DNA of 64,000 nt, from assembly GCA_964345225.1 (NCBI GenBank), contig CAYFQB010000016.1, positions 62,001 to 126,000 on the forward strand, in the 5' to 3' direction. Positions 43,086 through 52,268 of the stretch are shown piece after piece. The DNA comes from CAYFQB01 sp964345225 (GTDB taxonomy: Bacteria > Nitrospirota > Thermodesulfovibrionia > Thermodesulfovibrionales > UBA6898). The position numbers were made by a program, and so were the translations under genes. The notes beneath the pieces are model-generated. The model saw only the letters and a program-made list of their open reading frames with translations, was not told where the DNA came from and made no database searches. The stretch's first letter is position 1. Each line of letters begins with the position of its first letter.

Positions 43086-43808
43086 TCAGACGAGTTCAAT
43101 CAATTCCCTTGCATTGCTTGGAGCATAGCCGAAAGCGTCATTATTAAAGTACAAAAAGACATCCTTTCCTTCCTTCATATAACCTCTAATGCGTCTTGCA
43201 TCCTTTTTAAGTGCAGTTTTCGAATAGTTTGTATTATATCTACCCTGCTCCCCGTGCCTCCTTATATATACAAAATCAGAAGTAACCGGGAGATCATCAA
43301 TAAACTCAGGCCAATCAGCCATGCAGAGGCATATATTATAATCCCTGCATATTTTAAGGACATCTTCTGTTATCCAGCTTTTATGCCTGAATTCAAGAGT
43401 ATTTCGGGCAGGATACTTCCTTAGCATTTTCAAGAAATTTATCAGTCTCTCGGTATTTATTTTAAAATTAGGCGGAAACTGCCACAGAACAACCTTTAAT
43501 TTTTTCTTCAGACGTAATGCACCTTTAAAAAACATTTCAAGAGATTCAGAAGGTACTAACAGTCTTTTTATATGCGTAATATACCTGCTGCCTTTTAAAG
43601 AAAATTCAAAATCATGGGGTGTTTCTTTATACCATTTGTCAAATGTAGCCCAGGTTGGGAGCCTGTAAAATGTCACGTTCAATTCAACTGTGGAGAAGAC
43701 CGTACAATAATACTGGAACCACCTTGCTTTAAGCAGGTCTCCAGGATAGAATTTACCCTTCCAGTGTGAATAATTAAAACCACTGCATCCTATTCTTAAA
43801 TCAGCCAT
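43086..43808 (-). CDS. DUF72 family protein
   Basis: A 240-aa TIM-barrel-like protein of the DUF72 (YecE) family. R-I-G-C-S-G-F-N-Y-S-H-W-K-G-K-F-Y-P at the N-terminus, V-E-L-N-V-T-F-Y-R-L-P, L-W-Q-F-P-P-N-F, L-E-F-R-H-x-S-W near 138 and V-F-L-Y-F-N-N-D near the end are diagnostic. The function is unknown. It is a single gene, 49 bases upstream of the amidase frame and possibly co-transcribed with it. Confidence 0.92.
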   Translation of the reverse strand: MADLRIGCSGFNYSHWKGKFYPGDLLKARWFQYYCTVFSTVELNVTFYRLPTWATFDKWYKETPHDFEFSLKGSRYITHIKRLLVPSESLEMFFKGALRLKKKLKVVLWQFPPNFKINTERLINFLKMLRKYPARNTLEFRHKSWITEDVLKICRDYNICLCMADWPEFIDDLPVTSDFVYIRRHGEQGRYNTNYSKTALKKDARRIRGYMKEGKDVFLYFNNDAFGYAPSNARELIELV

Positions 43809-43830
43809 ATAAAAATTTTATCAACTTTTA

Positions 43831-43877
43831 TTTTTGTTTGTACAATTTCCAATATTTTTGTTTGTACAATTTCCAAT
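43831..43877. repeat. 24-bp direct tandem repeat
   Basis: TTTTTGTTTGTACAATTTCC plus AAT occurs at 43831-43853 and again at 43855-43877. AT-rich and adjacent to the DUF72 start. The surrounding 43809-44232 has no gene. Confidence 0.8.
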
Positions 43878-44033
43878 TTCCGATTTTTTAATTATCAATT
43901 GCAAATCTTAAATGTAACGTTTCTGGGTAACGATGCCCTTTTACTCATCGCATGGCGCATAGCGCTCTGCGCATGGTGTTCTTTTTACTGCCTACTTCTT
44001 GAGAACTAAAAGGTTACGTCCTACGGTTACGAA

Positions 44034-44150
44034 GCCCGTTTCGTCAGTCGTATTTCGGTTACGTGTTTACTTAGTTTTTTGGTTTCTCTAGTTTATCTGG
44101 TTTCTTTGGTTCACCCTGCACCGTGCACCCTGCTCCCTGCTCTTTACTGC
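44034..44150 (-). repeat. 117-bp perfect inverted repeat, right arm
   Basis: Exact reverse complement of 33512-33628; weaker similarity extends to about 44001 and 44165. Heptamer-type low-complexity sequence continues to about 44205, just before addB. The two arms enclose a 10.4-kb block of 11 genes. Confidence 0.92.
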
Positions 44151-44232
44151 CTACTCCCTACTTCTTACTTTTTTCTCCTAGCGCCGTGCTCCCTGCACCT
44201 TGCATCATTCCCTATTGTACACAGACACAATA

Positions 44233-46980
44233 ATGCATTATTCTAGGATGATGGAAAACGGGTTATCTAAAACAATAAAACTCTATTCTGTCCCTTTCAA
44301 CCTCAGAGGCTCAACCGATCTTCTTTTAAGATATGCAGTTAATCATGCTGAATGGCCTGACTATTCAAACATAATTTATGTAGCCCCTACACCTAGAAAA
44401 ATAAGAGAGGCGCAAAAGAAGTTTCATAAATTAGTAAAAAGCCCTTATATTCCTCCAAAGTTTTTCACTCTTAAACAGCTCTCAAAAAATCTTTTTGATA
44501 TCAAGTCTAACTGTAAATATTTTCCTGATATATTGGTGCCATTGTTAATATCAGATATCTCCGGACATAGCATTGGATACTCCAGCATACTTTCAGAGTT
44601 ATTAAAAGAACTTAAACAGCATCATCCTTCAAAGGCTATATCCCTTGTTCGACAGGAGCTAAATGAAATATTCGATAAGCTTGGAATACCCGAAGATGCC
44701 TTTAAAAAACTTAATGCGGCACTTGATATCTTCGAAAAATACCATAATATCCTTTCTAATCTGGATTATTACGATGAGAATGACATATTGAATTATGGAC
44801 AATCTGCAGCAGGCTGTACTCTTGATAAATTCTCAGTACTTATTGCAGACGGCTTTTATGATATGACTGCCTCTGAAAAGAACCTGCTTAAAGAGCTAAT
44901 CAACAAGGCTGAAGCTACTCTAATCTCATACCCTGCTGAAACAAACAATTCACTTAACAATACACAATACAATAATAATATATTATCTTTTATTACAGAT
45001 AGTTATATTAATTATATAAAGTTTAACTTTAATGTTACCGAAGAACATTTGGAACAGCATTTCCACCCTGATTTCTCTTACATAAAATACAACAGCATAG
45101 AAGATGAGATTGAAGGAATTGCAAGACATATTAAAAGTCTTTTTATTATTGGACGTCTAAGGGCAGACAATTTGATTATAGTTACTTTCCCCAGAATCTC
45201 TGATTACATAGAGCTCACGGAAAGGATTTTCAGAAGATATGGCCTGCCATATTCTGTTTCTTTAAAAAAACCTCCTGCCTATCGGGGGGCCGTAAGAGAT
45301 ATTTTCTATCTTCTCGAATCGATAATCGAGGATTTTCCCAGGCTAAAATTTACATCGTTCCTGAGCTCTCCCTATTTCAAAAAGCTTCCGGAACTCCTCA
45401 GGACACATATACCATCCCTATCACGTAAATCCGGCATAATAAAGGGTAGAGAGGCATGGGAAAATCTTAGCAAAATAATAGAAGATAAGTCGTTTGCAAA
45501 ATCCATAAAGGATGATATTTCACATATCTTTAAAATCCTCGACAGGCTAATAAAAAATAAAGATTCTGCAGAAATTGAAGTAATCCATTATGAAATAGAA
45601 AATATATTGTCAGAATTGGGATGTGAAACTGAACAGGCTGATATTGATATGCTGAATAATTCTATGGATATGATCAGGGTTGTTTTTTCAGAACTGTCAA
45701 GAGAAAAAACTATTTCGCTCAAACGATATGTGGAATTTCAAAGGCATATTCTTGGTTCTATCGAGTACCAAACAGAAGATTACGGTATTCAGTTAATGGA
45801 TTTTCTTGAAACTAGAGGGCTAGAACCCGATTACCTTTATTTCTGCGGACTTAAAGACGGAGACATGCCCTGCAGACCTCCAATTGATCTGATTCTTCCT
45901 GACAGCGTAAGAACAGAATACGGCCTTGTGAATCTAAAAAAATATCTCTCTATTCAGAAACTAAACTTTCTCAGGATTATAGGTGCTACATCTAAAACAC
46001 ACCTGTCTTATCCCTCAATAGACGGGGATAAATATTTCCTTCCTTCAACTTATCTTTCTTGGGGCAAAGAGATAACAGAAAATGTAACTGGTATTTTTTC
46101 TCCGGAAGAACTTCTGGCAAGAAAAGGGAAACACTTGCTTTCAGATACTATTAATGAGGTTCGCCTCGACAGAAGGACAAAAGACAGACTCTCAAGACAG
46201 AGACTTTCCATGCCCATGCGTGTAACTGATATTGATTATTACAGAAAATGTCCAAGAAGGTTCTTTATAGAAAAAGTTTTAAATCTTGAAGCTGCTGAAA
46301 TAGCAGAATACGAAGTCGAGGCAAAACTTCTCGGTAACATCATTCATAGTATTATGGAAGAGCTTATTAAAGAAACTATAGAAGATTCCCAAACATTCAA
46401 GCAAAAGGCCTTGTCAATTATAAACAGGACACTTCAAGACTATATTATCTGGGATTACTGGAAAAACCTTATAAAAGAGGCTTTCATGGAGATCCTTCCG
46501 GAAATAATGGATCTTGAATCCAAATTCAGAAAAGAGGGTTTTACACCATATGGATTTGAAATGAAGCTCAAGGAGGAGGTATTGCCAGGTACTTTTCTGA
46601 CCGGGAAGATAGACAGGGTAGACCGCAGAGGTGAATCTTTCCGCATAATAGATTACAAAACCGGTACTGTAAATATAGGCTCTGACATAATCAAAAAAGG
46701 CAAGGAACTTCAGCTTCCCCTCTATGCCGCAATGCTTAAATCAAAAGGTATTGATGTGGAAAAGGCTGGTATCTATTCCCTTAAAGATATCGGGATAAAA
46801 TGGATTCCTACAAAGAAGGATAAATATACATTTGACGAATATATAATCAGTACACTGAAATATCTGGAAGAAACAATTTTGCAAATCAGGGCAGGCAATT
46901 TCGATGCCTTGCCTTTGGAAGAATTTTACTGTACAAGCTGTGCTGAGGCACCTTTCTGTCCCTATATAAATTCCAAATGA
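44233..46980 (+). CDS. addB: AddB-like nuclease subunit with Fe-S cluster
   Basis: A protein of about 915 aa. The N-terminal two thirds is a helicase-like region without a functional Walker A, as in AddB. The C-terminal third is a PD-(D/E)XK nuclease: R-V-T-D-I-D-Y-Y-R-K-C-P-R-R-F-F opens it, and G-K-I-D-R-V-D then I-I-D-Y-K-T-G give the catalytic residues. The cysteine of K-C-P-R and the terminal C-T-S-C-A-E-A-P-F-C (spacings X2 and X5) match the four iron-sulfur ligands of AddB. It would act with AddA (77 bases downstream) in double-strand-break end processing. The open frame reaches back to a TTG at 44200 in low-complexity sequence; I chose the first ATG, with ATG 44248/44251 also possible. 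Confidence 0.87.
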   Translation: MHYSRMMENGLSKTIKLYSVPFNLRGSTDLLLRYAVNHAEWPDYSNIIYVAPTPRKIREAQKKFHKLVKSPYIPPKFFTLKQLSKNLFDIKSNCKYFPDILVPLLISDISGHSIGYSSILSELLKELKQHHPSKAISLVRQELNEIFDKLGIPEDAFKKLNAALDIFEKYHNILSNLDYYDENDILNYGQSAAGCTLDKFSVLIADGFYDMTASEKNLLKELINKAEATLISYPAETNNSLNNTQYNNNILSFITDSYINYIKFNFNVTEEHLEQHFHPDFSYIKYNSIEDEIEGIARHIKSLFIIGRLRADNLIIVTFPRISDYIELTERIFRRYGLPYSVSLKKPPAYRGAVRDIFYLLESIIEDFPRLKFTSFLSSPYFKKLPELLRTHIPSLSRKSGIIKGREAWENLSKIIEDKSFAKSIKDDISHIFKILDRLIKNKDSAEIEVIHYEIENILSELGCETEQADIDMLNNSMDMIRVVFSELSREKTISLKRYVEFQRHILGSIEYQTEDYGIQLMDFLETRGLEPDYLYFCGLKDGDMPCRPPIDLILPDSVRTEYGLVNLKKYLSIQKLNFLRIIGATSKTHLSYPSIDGDKYFLPSTYLSWGKEITENVTGIFSPEELLARKGKHLLSDTINEVRLDRRTKDRLSRQRLSMPMRVTDIDYYRKCPRRFFIEKVLNLEAAEIAEYEVEAKLLGNIIHSIMEELIKETIEDSQTFKQKALSIINRTLQDYIIWDYWKNLIKEAFMEILPEIMDLESKFRKEGFTPYGFEMKLKEEVLPGTFLTGKIDRVDRRGESFRIIDYKTGTVNIGSDIIKKGKELQLPLYAAMLKSKGIDVEKAGIYSLKDIGIKWIPTKKDKYTFDEYIISTLKYLEETILQIRAGNFDALPLEEFYCTSCAEAPFCPYINSK

Positions 46981-47057
46981 AGATCAGGGATTGAAACTTA
47001 AATGACTTTAACTTTTAAAATTTGTTTTTGATATCTTAAATTGGAACTGATTTCCAT

Positions 47058-49892
47058 ATGAACGACTTTCTTGATACAAGAAAAAGCGTAATTATATCCG
47101 CACCAGCAGGCTCGGGCAAGACCGAAAAACTTGCCCGCAGATATATAAGTCTTCTTGAAAACGGCACCGAAATCGAAAAGATAGTCGCAATAACATTTAC
47201 TGAAAAGGCAGCATCAGAAATTAAAGACAGAATATTGAATATTCTGATGCAGGAAAAAAAGGATATCTTCGTTCTTATAAAAGAAAAGACCCCCCTCATG
47301 AGGATAACAACAATACACTCCTTCTGCCAAAAACTGATTACACGCTTTGCTATCGAACTAGGACTGGACCCTTCATTCAATGTACTCGATGAATTCAATG
47401 CATCACAACTCTGGTCAGAGTCAGTATATGATACCCTCCGCAATGAAAAGGATAGCCCCTCGGTCTTCTTTGAATACCTTAAACTTAAAGGACTTAAAGG
47501 ATGGGGGGGGTTATACAGAGCTCTTTATTATATCTATAGAAAACAGCCTTACTCTGAATTTCTGGCTGAAACTCATGATGAAAGATGGGGCCTTGAGGAA
47601 AGACAGTTGATCGAGATTTACAAAAGATGTCTTCAGACCTACAGAATTAAAAAACGTGAACTCCGCGTCATTGATTTTAACGACATGGAGATCCTCGCTT
47701 ACAGGGCAATTACTTCGAACCCGGAGTGGCTTAACATACTTTATGCATTTGATGAACATACAGACCATATCCTTGTTGATGAATTCCAGGATACCAGCTC
47801 TACCCAGTGGAAGATAATTGACAAACTGACAGAGGAATGGCGTTCAGGGCTCGGGGCTAAAAGGTCTGCAGGGAAATTCCCCACAATCTTTCTGGTTGGT
47901 GACGAGAAACAGTCAATATATATGTTCAGAGGTGCAAATGTCTCTGTATTCAATGAGGTCAAGAACAGGCTCAATGAGTGGCTTGGCAATGAAGCTGTCT
48001 ATATTGAAGCCAGAGATAATTACAGAAGCCTCTCAAGAATTATAAATTTTACAAACATTTTATTTGACAATTTGATGAAGGGTTCTCTTACAGAGCCTTG
48101 GCGTACAAAATACTCTCCCTTCACCCCAACAAGAGAAGGATACGGCAGTATTCAACTTCTTATCCTAGATTACGAAAATAATTCCAAATTAACCCGCTTA
48201 AAGGAAACAACACTTATCGCAAACAAGATTTTCTCGTTAGTAGGGAATCTAAACATATATGCAGATCAAATTAAAAGGAAATGCCAATACTCTGATATCG
48301 CAATTCTCTTGAGGAACAGGAACAATCTTACACTTCTCGAAGGTGCACTCAGAGAATTTAAGATCCCTTATATCGTTGTAGGCGGCATAGGCTTCTATGA
48401 TGAACCAGAAGTAGCCATTCTAAGGGAGCTCGTATCATTCTTTATTGATCCTTTCGATAATTTCAGTCTTTTTGAGGTATTAAGAAGCCCCTTGTTCGGC
48501 TTTACCGAATCAATGATTTCCACATTATTATTGGACAGATATGTACCACTATTCGAAAATTTAAAGAAATTTAAAATAGCACGTTTCAAAAAAATCTTTG
48601 ATTTACTGGACAAATATCTCTCCAGAAAATACGAAATACCGATATCTTTATTAATAGAGGAATTTCTGACAGAGACGGGCGGATGGAAAATATTTCATGA
48701 GATACAGCGCCACGTTAACATAAAAAAATTTCTCAGGACCATTGAATATTACGAATCAAGGGGCATGTCGTTAATCGAGATAAAGGAAATTCTCATTCAA
48801 TCCAAAAAGAGCAATGAGCCAAAGGCAAATGTAAATACCGAAAATCTAGATGCCGTAAAAGTAATGACAATTCACGGGGCAAAGGGCCTGCAGTTTCCCG
48901 TGGTATTCATACCATCTCTCGATGAGACAGTCTCTGCAAAAACCGGTACGGTCATTCTAGATGAAGTTGACAATAATATAAGATTTGCCTATGAAGATGA
49001 CTCAACCAGGCGAACTAAAAACAATCTTTTTATACTCTGGAAGGAAAAAGAGCACGAAGAAGAAATTCGCCTCTTTTATGTAGCAATCACAAGATCAATG
49101 GACCATCTATTCATGTCAGGTGCAGTTAAAAAAGATGTTAATGGCAAACCGAAAATAACAGGCAAACTATCTTTTATTGAAGATGCTTTCCCGGGCTCTA
49201 TCTCCGGTACAAAAGAATATAGCAATACATTTAAGGTTTTAAGAGAAAAAGACTTGTCAAATTCATCCGGGGTATCGGGCATAAGGTTAAGCACTGGTTC
49301 TAAGAAATTCTTTTCAGAACCTGCATATATCGAAGAAATTGACATATCGGGGAAATTTACAAAGTGGGTTGATGTCACAGAAGACATTGAAATAAGGACA
49401 AGACACGGAGAAGACTGGGTAGTTCTCGGACGAATATTTCACAGACTTTTTGAAGAAATTTCAAAAGGTATTATTGATTTTAAAAAAGTAAGCGACAGAA
49501 TAGATATTCTGCTGTCAAATGAGTTATCGCTTAAAATTAAAATTGACAGATATAGAAAGTTAATATTGGATGATTTTAAAAACCTCGAAGCCTCTGGCTA
49601 TCTTGGTGAGATTATTTTGCCCAAAGATGGTGCCTTTGCTGAATTGCCTTTCATCCTTCAGAAGGATAATAAAGTCTATAAAGGGAGGATCGACAGAATA
49701 ATAATAACGGATAACACTGTATATATATATGACTATAAAACTTTTCCTGTACGCGACCGTGAAATAGACGAACTCAAAGAAAAATACAGATTTCAGATGA
49801 ATATATACAGTGACGCGTGCAGGAACCTGTTTTCTTTGAAGACAAAGAGCTTTATCGTTTTTACACACAAACCGGTCTCAATAGAAATATGA
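47058..49892 (+). CDS. addA: AddA-like helicase-nuclease
   Basis: A 944-aa UvrD/RecB-type helicase. Motif I is S-A-P-A-G-S-G-K-T near residue 17, followed by I-T-F-T-E-K-A-A (Ia), H-I-L-V-D-E-F-Q-D-T (motif II), V-G-D-E-K-Q-S-I-Y-M-F-R-G-A (III), V-M-T-I-H-G-A-K-G-L-Q-F-P (V) and L-F-Y-V-A-I-T-R (VI). A C-terminal PD-(D/E)XK nuclease has G-R-I-D-R-I and Y-I-Y-D-Y-K-T-F. It is shorter than B. subtilis AddA (about 1230 aa). With the AddB-like protein it would resect double-strand breaks for RecA. The gene converges on the H-NOX gene, 42 bases later. Confidence 0.9.
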   Translation: MNDFLDTRKSVIISAPAGSGKTEKLARRYISLLENGTEIEKIVAITFTEKAASEIKDRILNILMQEKKDIFVLIKEKTPLMRITTIHSFCQKLITRFAIELGLDPSFNVLDEFNASQLWSESVYDTLRNEKDSPSVFFEYLKLKGLKGWGGLYRALYYIYRKQPYSEFLAETHDERWGLEERQLIEIYKRCLQTYRIKKRELRVIDFNDMEILAYRAITSNPEWLNILYAFDEHTDHILVDEFQDTSSTQWKIIDKLTEEWRSGLGAKRSAGKFPTIFLVGDEKQSIYMFRGANVSVFNEVKNRLNEWLGNEAVYIEARDNYRSLSRIINFTNILFDNLMKGSLTEPWRTKYSPFTPTREGYGSIQLLILDYENNSKLTRLKETTLIANKIFSLVGNLNIYADQIKRKCQYSDIAILLRNRNNLTLLEGALREFKIPYIVVGGIGFYDEPEVAILRELVSFFIDPFDNFSLFEVLRSPLFGFTESMISTLLLDRYVPLFENLKKFKIARFKKIFDLLDKYLSRKYEIPISLLIEEFLTETGGWKIFHEIQRHVNIKKFLRTIEYYESRGMSLIEIKEILIQSKKSNEPKANVNTENLDAVKVMTIHGAKGLQFPVVFIPSLDETVSAKTGTVILDEVDNNIRFAYEDDSTRRTKNNLFILWKEKEHEEEIRLFYVAITRSMDHLFMSGAVKKDVNGKPKITGKLSFIEDAFPGSISGTKEYSNTFKVLREKDLSNSSGVSGIRLSTGSKKFFSEPAYIEEIDISGKFTKWVDVTEDIEIRTRHGEDWVVLGRIFHRLFEEISKGIIDFKKVSDRIDILLSNELSLKIKIDRYRKLILDDFKNLEASGYLGEIILPKDGAFAELPFILQKDNKVYKGRIDRIIITDNTVYIYDYKTFPVRDREIDELKEKYRFQMNIYSDACRNLFSLKTKSFIVFTHKPVSIEI

Positions 49893-49934
49893 AAAGAAAA
49901 TGGGGAAAGATGTTTAGACAGTCGTGCTTTGGTT

Positions 49935-50456
49935 TCAGGGAAATATTACCTTAATAGTGTCATTTCCAATCTTTAATACCTCGAGATCTTCCATATAATA
50001 TTTCCCAACACCCTTTACAAGGCCCGCCACAAAATCTATCAGGTTGCGTCTTGATTTATATTTAATTAACAGGGTCTTTTCGTTTTCCCATTTATAGTCA
50101 AACCGGGGTGGATTTGCATTCTCCAAAGTACTTGTTGATGCCATATGCACCTCATCCATAGCCATAAGAAATTCCCTTGCATTTTTATATCTTCTGTAAT
50201 AAAAACCATAGATCTTTTGAGAAAAACTGCACACCCAGTATTCACCGAATGCATCAGCTATATCCGGAATAGAAAAGTCCAGTGCTAAGCAAGCAGACTC
50301 TACAAGTTTAATAAAATATTCATCTTCTATATCACTCGTTGCCACAAAGGAGATATCCCTGGTTTCGCCGGCATTTATCAGACATTTCTCCCATTTTCCA
50401 ATACCGTAATTTTTTACTATCATATCTTTCAAGCAAATTGCGATTATTCCTTTCAT
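49935..50456 (-). CDS. Stand-alone H-NOX heme sensor protein
   Basis: A 173-aa H-NOX (HNOB) domain with nothing attached. M-K-G-I-I at the N-terminus, A-F-G-E-Y-W near 69-74, and the proximal heme ligand His104 in M-D-E-V-H are present. The heme-propionate clamp Y-x-S-x-R is intact as Tyr133, Ser135 and Arg137. Such proteins bind heme and sense NO or, in some anaerobes, O2, usually signalling to a histidine kinase or cyclase next door. No such partner is adjacent; the neighbours are addA and a trpE/pabB family gene. I start at ATG 50456 because a strong GAGGAGGGGGGG ribosome binding site precedes it. The frame is open for 44 more codons upstream, but that part is unlike the family. Confidence 0.9.
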   Translation of the reverse strand: MKGIIAICLKDMIVKNYGIGKWEKCLINAGETRDISFVATSDIEDEYFIKLVESACLALDFSIPDIADAFGEYWVCSFSQKIYGFYYRRYKNAREFLMAMDEVHMASTSTLENANPPRFDYKWENEKTLLIKYKSRRNLIDFVAGLVKGVGKYYMEDLEVLKIGNDTIKVIFP

Positions 50457-50489
50457 ATTTACCCCCCCCTCCTCAATCAATCTAATTCT

Positions 50490-50519
50490 ATTATATTTAT
50501 CGGTATATTTTCTCGTTAA
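50490..50519 (-). promoter_or_regulatory. Predicted promoter of the H-NOX gene
   Basis: On the minus strand TTAACG (50514-50519), an 18-base spacer and a perfect TATAAT (50490-50495) lie 34 bases before the chosen ATG. It falls inside the spurious upstream extension of the frame, supporting the shorter start. Confidence 0.4.
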
Positions 50520-50593
50520 TATAATATTTATCCCATTAGAAAGACCTGCTGTTTGCAGTAGGGATAAAATAAATTCTTTTTTGCTCAAATGGT

Positions 50594-50642
50594 GTTTACC
50601 CCGTTTAGAAATTGATTATATTTTCTTCTAACGGAGGTTACC
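50594..50642 (-). repeat. Dispersed imperfect palindrome, copy D
   Basis: In reverse orientation it reads GTAACCTCCGTTAGAAG...ATTTCTAAACGGGGTAAAC, the same plan as copies A to C. It lies between the H-NOX and trpE/pabB family genes. Confidence 0.65.
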
Positions 50643-50743
50643 TGAGTGATAATGTCATATTATAATTATTTTCATTACAAATATCTAAATATTAACCTAA
50701 AAAAATAAAAAATGTATTTCCAGATTAACGGAGATCCCTTTAA

Positions 50744-52219
50744 CTATATACACTCCAGTGTTTTAATAAGTGCCTCAGCCTTCTTTAAGCTCTCATAATA
50801 TTCCCGATCTGGATCAGAATCGGCAACAATTCCGGCACCAGCCTGAACATAAGCCTTTCCATCCTTTATAAGAAAGGTCCTTATTATAATGTTAAGATCC
50901 ATGTTACCGTTAAAACCTATATATCCTATGGAACCGGTATAAGGACCCCTCCTTTTTGTCTCGAGTTCGTCGATAATCTCCATGCATCTTACCTTAGGTA
51001 CCCCTGTAATCGTCCCCCCAGGAAAAGCTGCCCTTATTGCACTGAAACAATCCTTTCCATCAACAAGCAATCCCCTTACATTAGATACTATATGAATAAC
51101 ATGCGAATAATCTTCTGTAATCATGAGTTCATCTACCATTACGGTTCCATAATGCGAAATTCTGCCAAGGTCATTCCTCTCGAGATCTATTAACATAATA
51201 TGCTCAGCCCTCTCCTTTTCATTCAGCAACAACTCTGAACGCATCATTTCGTCTTCAGTAAAATTCCTTCCCCTGGGTCTTGTACCAGCAATTGGCCTGG
51301 TATCCACAACCCTTCCCTTCACTCGAACCAGCCTTTCCGGGGAAGAACTTACTATCTGGTAATCCCCAAAGTCTATAAAAGACGCAAAAGGCGACGGATT
51401 TATCTCACTCAGGATAGTGTATATCTTCCATGGATCTTCATTACCTATATCTGCCGAAAGTCGAAGAGAAAGATTTGCCTGATAAATATCACCGGCTGCG
51501 ATATATTCCTTAGTCCTTTTTACCATGTTAATATATGTGTTTTTTTCTGTCTCGTAGATAATATCTATCTTTTTTACTGCTGACCTTTCTCCTCTGTCTT
51601 CTACATCTCTGATAATTCTCTCGTAAATCTCTTTTATAACAGATTCAGAATTCTTGTTATACTTGTCTTTCTCTATACCATTCTCAATATGTCCGGTTAA
51701 GCTTTCACGTGCACCAGGGCAGACAATAATCCAGCATTTTTTCAGTATATGATCGAACGCTATCAGCCTGTCTATTAGGAAAAAATGTGCATCGGGAAGA
51801 TTAAAGTCGTCTCTGGCATTTTGTGGAAGTTTTTCGAGATACTGAACAAAGTCGTAGCTCAATATTCCAACTGCGCCACCCTGAAAAGGAGGAAGATCTT
51901 TTACAGGATTCTGGCTGTAAGCATAAACAAGCTCTCTCAACCTTTTGATAGGATGTCTGTAAGATACTGTTTTTATGCCAGAACAATCTAATTCAACAAC
52001 TCTGTCTTTAATTTTAAATATAAGATATGGTTCTATTCCGATGAACGAATATCTTGCTATATTTTCAGGCCCCTTAACACTCTCTAACAGAAAACTGTTT
52101 TTTGATTTGAGTCTTTTGTAGACCCAATGTGGACTGTTATACGGTATCTCCCTGAATACAGGGGAATAGCCTTTCTTTGATAATTTTATGTTTGATTCTG
52201 TGTACAAAGGCATCTCCAT
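50744..52219 (-). CDS. Anthranilate synthase or aminodeoxychorismate synthase component I
   Basis: A 491-aa chorismate-utilising enzyme. The N-terminal domain has the F-L-L-E-S-V-K-G-P-E-N-I-A-R-Y-S-F motif typical of tryptophan-regulated TrpE. The catalytic domain has R-P-I-A-G-T-R-P-R-G; Ala in this place, where E. coli PabB has Lys, favours anthranilate synthase. L-L-L-N-E-K-E-R-A-E-H-I-M-L-I-D-L-E-R-N-D-L-G-R and A-G-A-G-I-V-A-D-S-D-P follow. Against this, G-G-T-I-T-G-V-P-K and G-Y-I-G-F-N-G-N-M-D-L-N are closer to PabB. No glutaminase (trpG/pabA) or other trp gene is adjacent, and folP is the only folate gene in the window. I therefore leave the choice open. It follows pyrF on the same strand after a hairpin. 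Confidence 0.88.
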   Translation of the reverse strand: MEMPLYTESNIKLSKKGYSPVFREIPYNSPHWVYKRLKSKNSFLLESVKGPENIARYSFIGIEPYLIFKIKDRVVELDCSGIKTVSYRHPIKRLRELVYAYSQNPVKDLPPFQGGAVGILSYDFVQYLEKLPQNARDDFNLPDAHFFLIDRLIAFDHILKKCWIIVCPGARESLTGHIENGIEKDKYNKNSESVIKEIYERIIRDVEDRGERSAVKKIDIIYETEKNTYINMVKRTKEYIAAGDIYQANLSLRLSADIGNEDPWKIYTILSEINPSPFASFIDFGDYQIVSSSPERLVRVKGRVVDTRPIAGTRPRGRNFTEDEMMRSELLLNEKERAEHIMLIDLERNDLGRISHYGTVMVDELMITEDYSHVIHIVSNVRGLLVDGKDCFSAIRAAFPGGTITGVPKVRCMEIIDELETKRRGPYTGSIGYIGFNGNMDLNIIIRTFLIKDGKAYVQAGAGIVADSDPDREYYESLKKAEALIKTLECI

Positions 52220-52230
52220 ATTTGCAGAAA

Positions 52231-52263
52231 ACCCCGTATAACTGACAGGGCTTTTTACGGGGT
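52231..52263 (-). terminator. Hairpin between pyrF and the trpE/pabB family gene
   Basis: The arms ACCCCGTA (52231-52238) and TACGGGGT (52256-52263) form a stem followed on the minus strand by TTTTC. It lies right after the pyrF stop and just before the next start, so it could reduce read-through. It belongs to the CCCCGTA-type family also seen at 16.1 kb. Confidence 0.45.
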
Positions 52264-52268
52264 AAAAA

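Noticed and set aside
44200..44232. TTG start of the addB frame
   Set aside because: The upstream 11 codons lie in low-complexity DNA with no ribosome binding site; in-frame ATGs follow.
50457..50588. 44-codon upstream extension of the H-NOX frame
   Set aside because: It does not resemble the family, contains the predicted promoter, and lies upstream of a strong ribosome binding site placed for ATG 50456.
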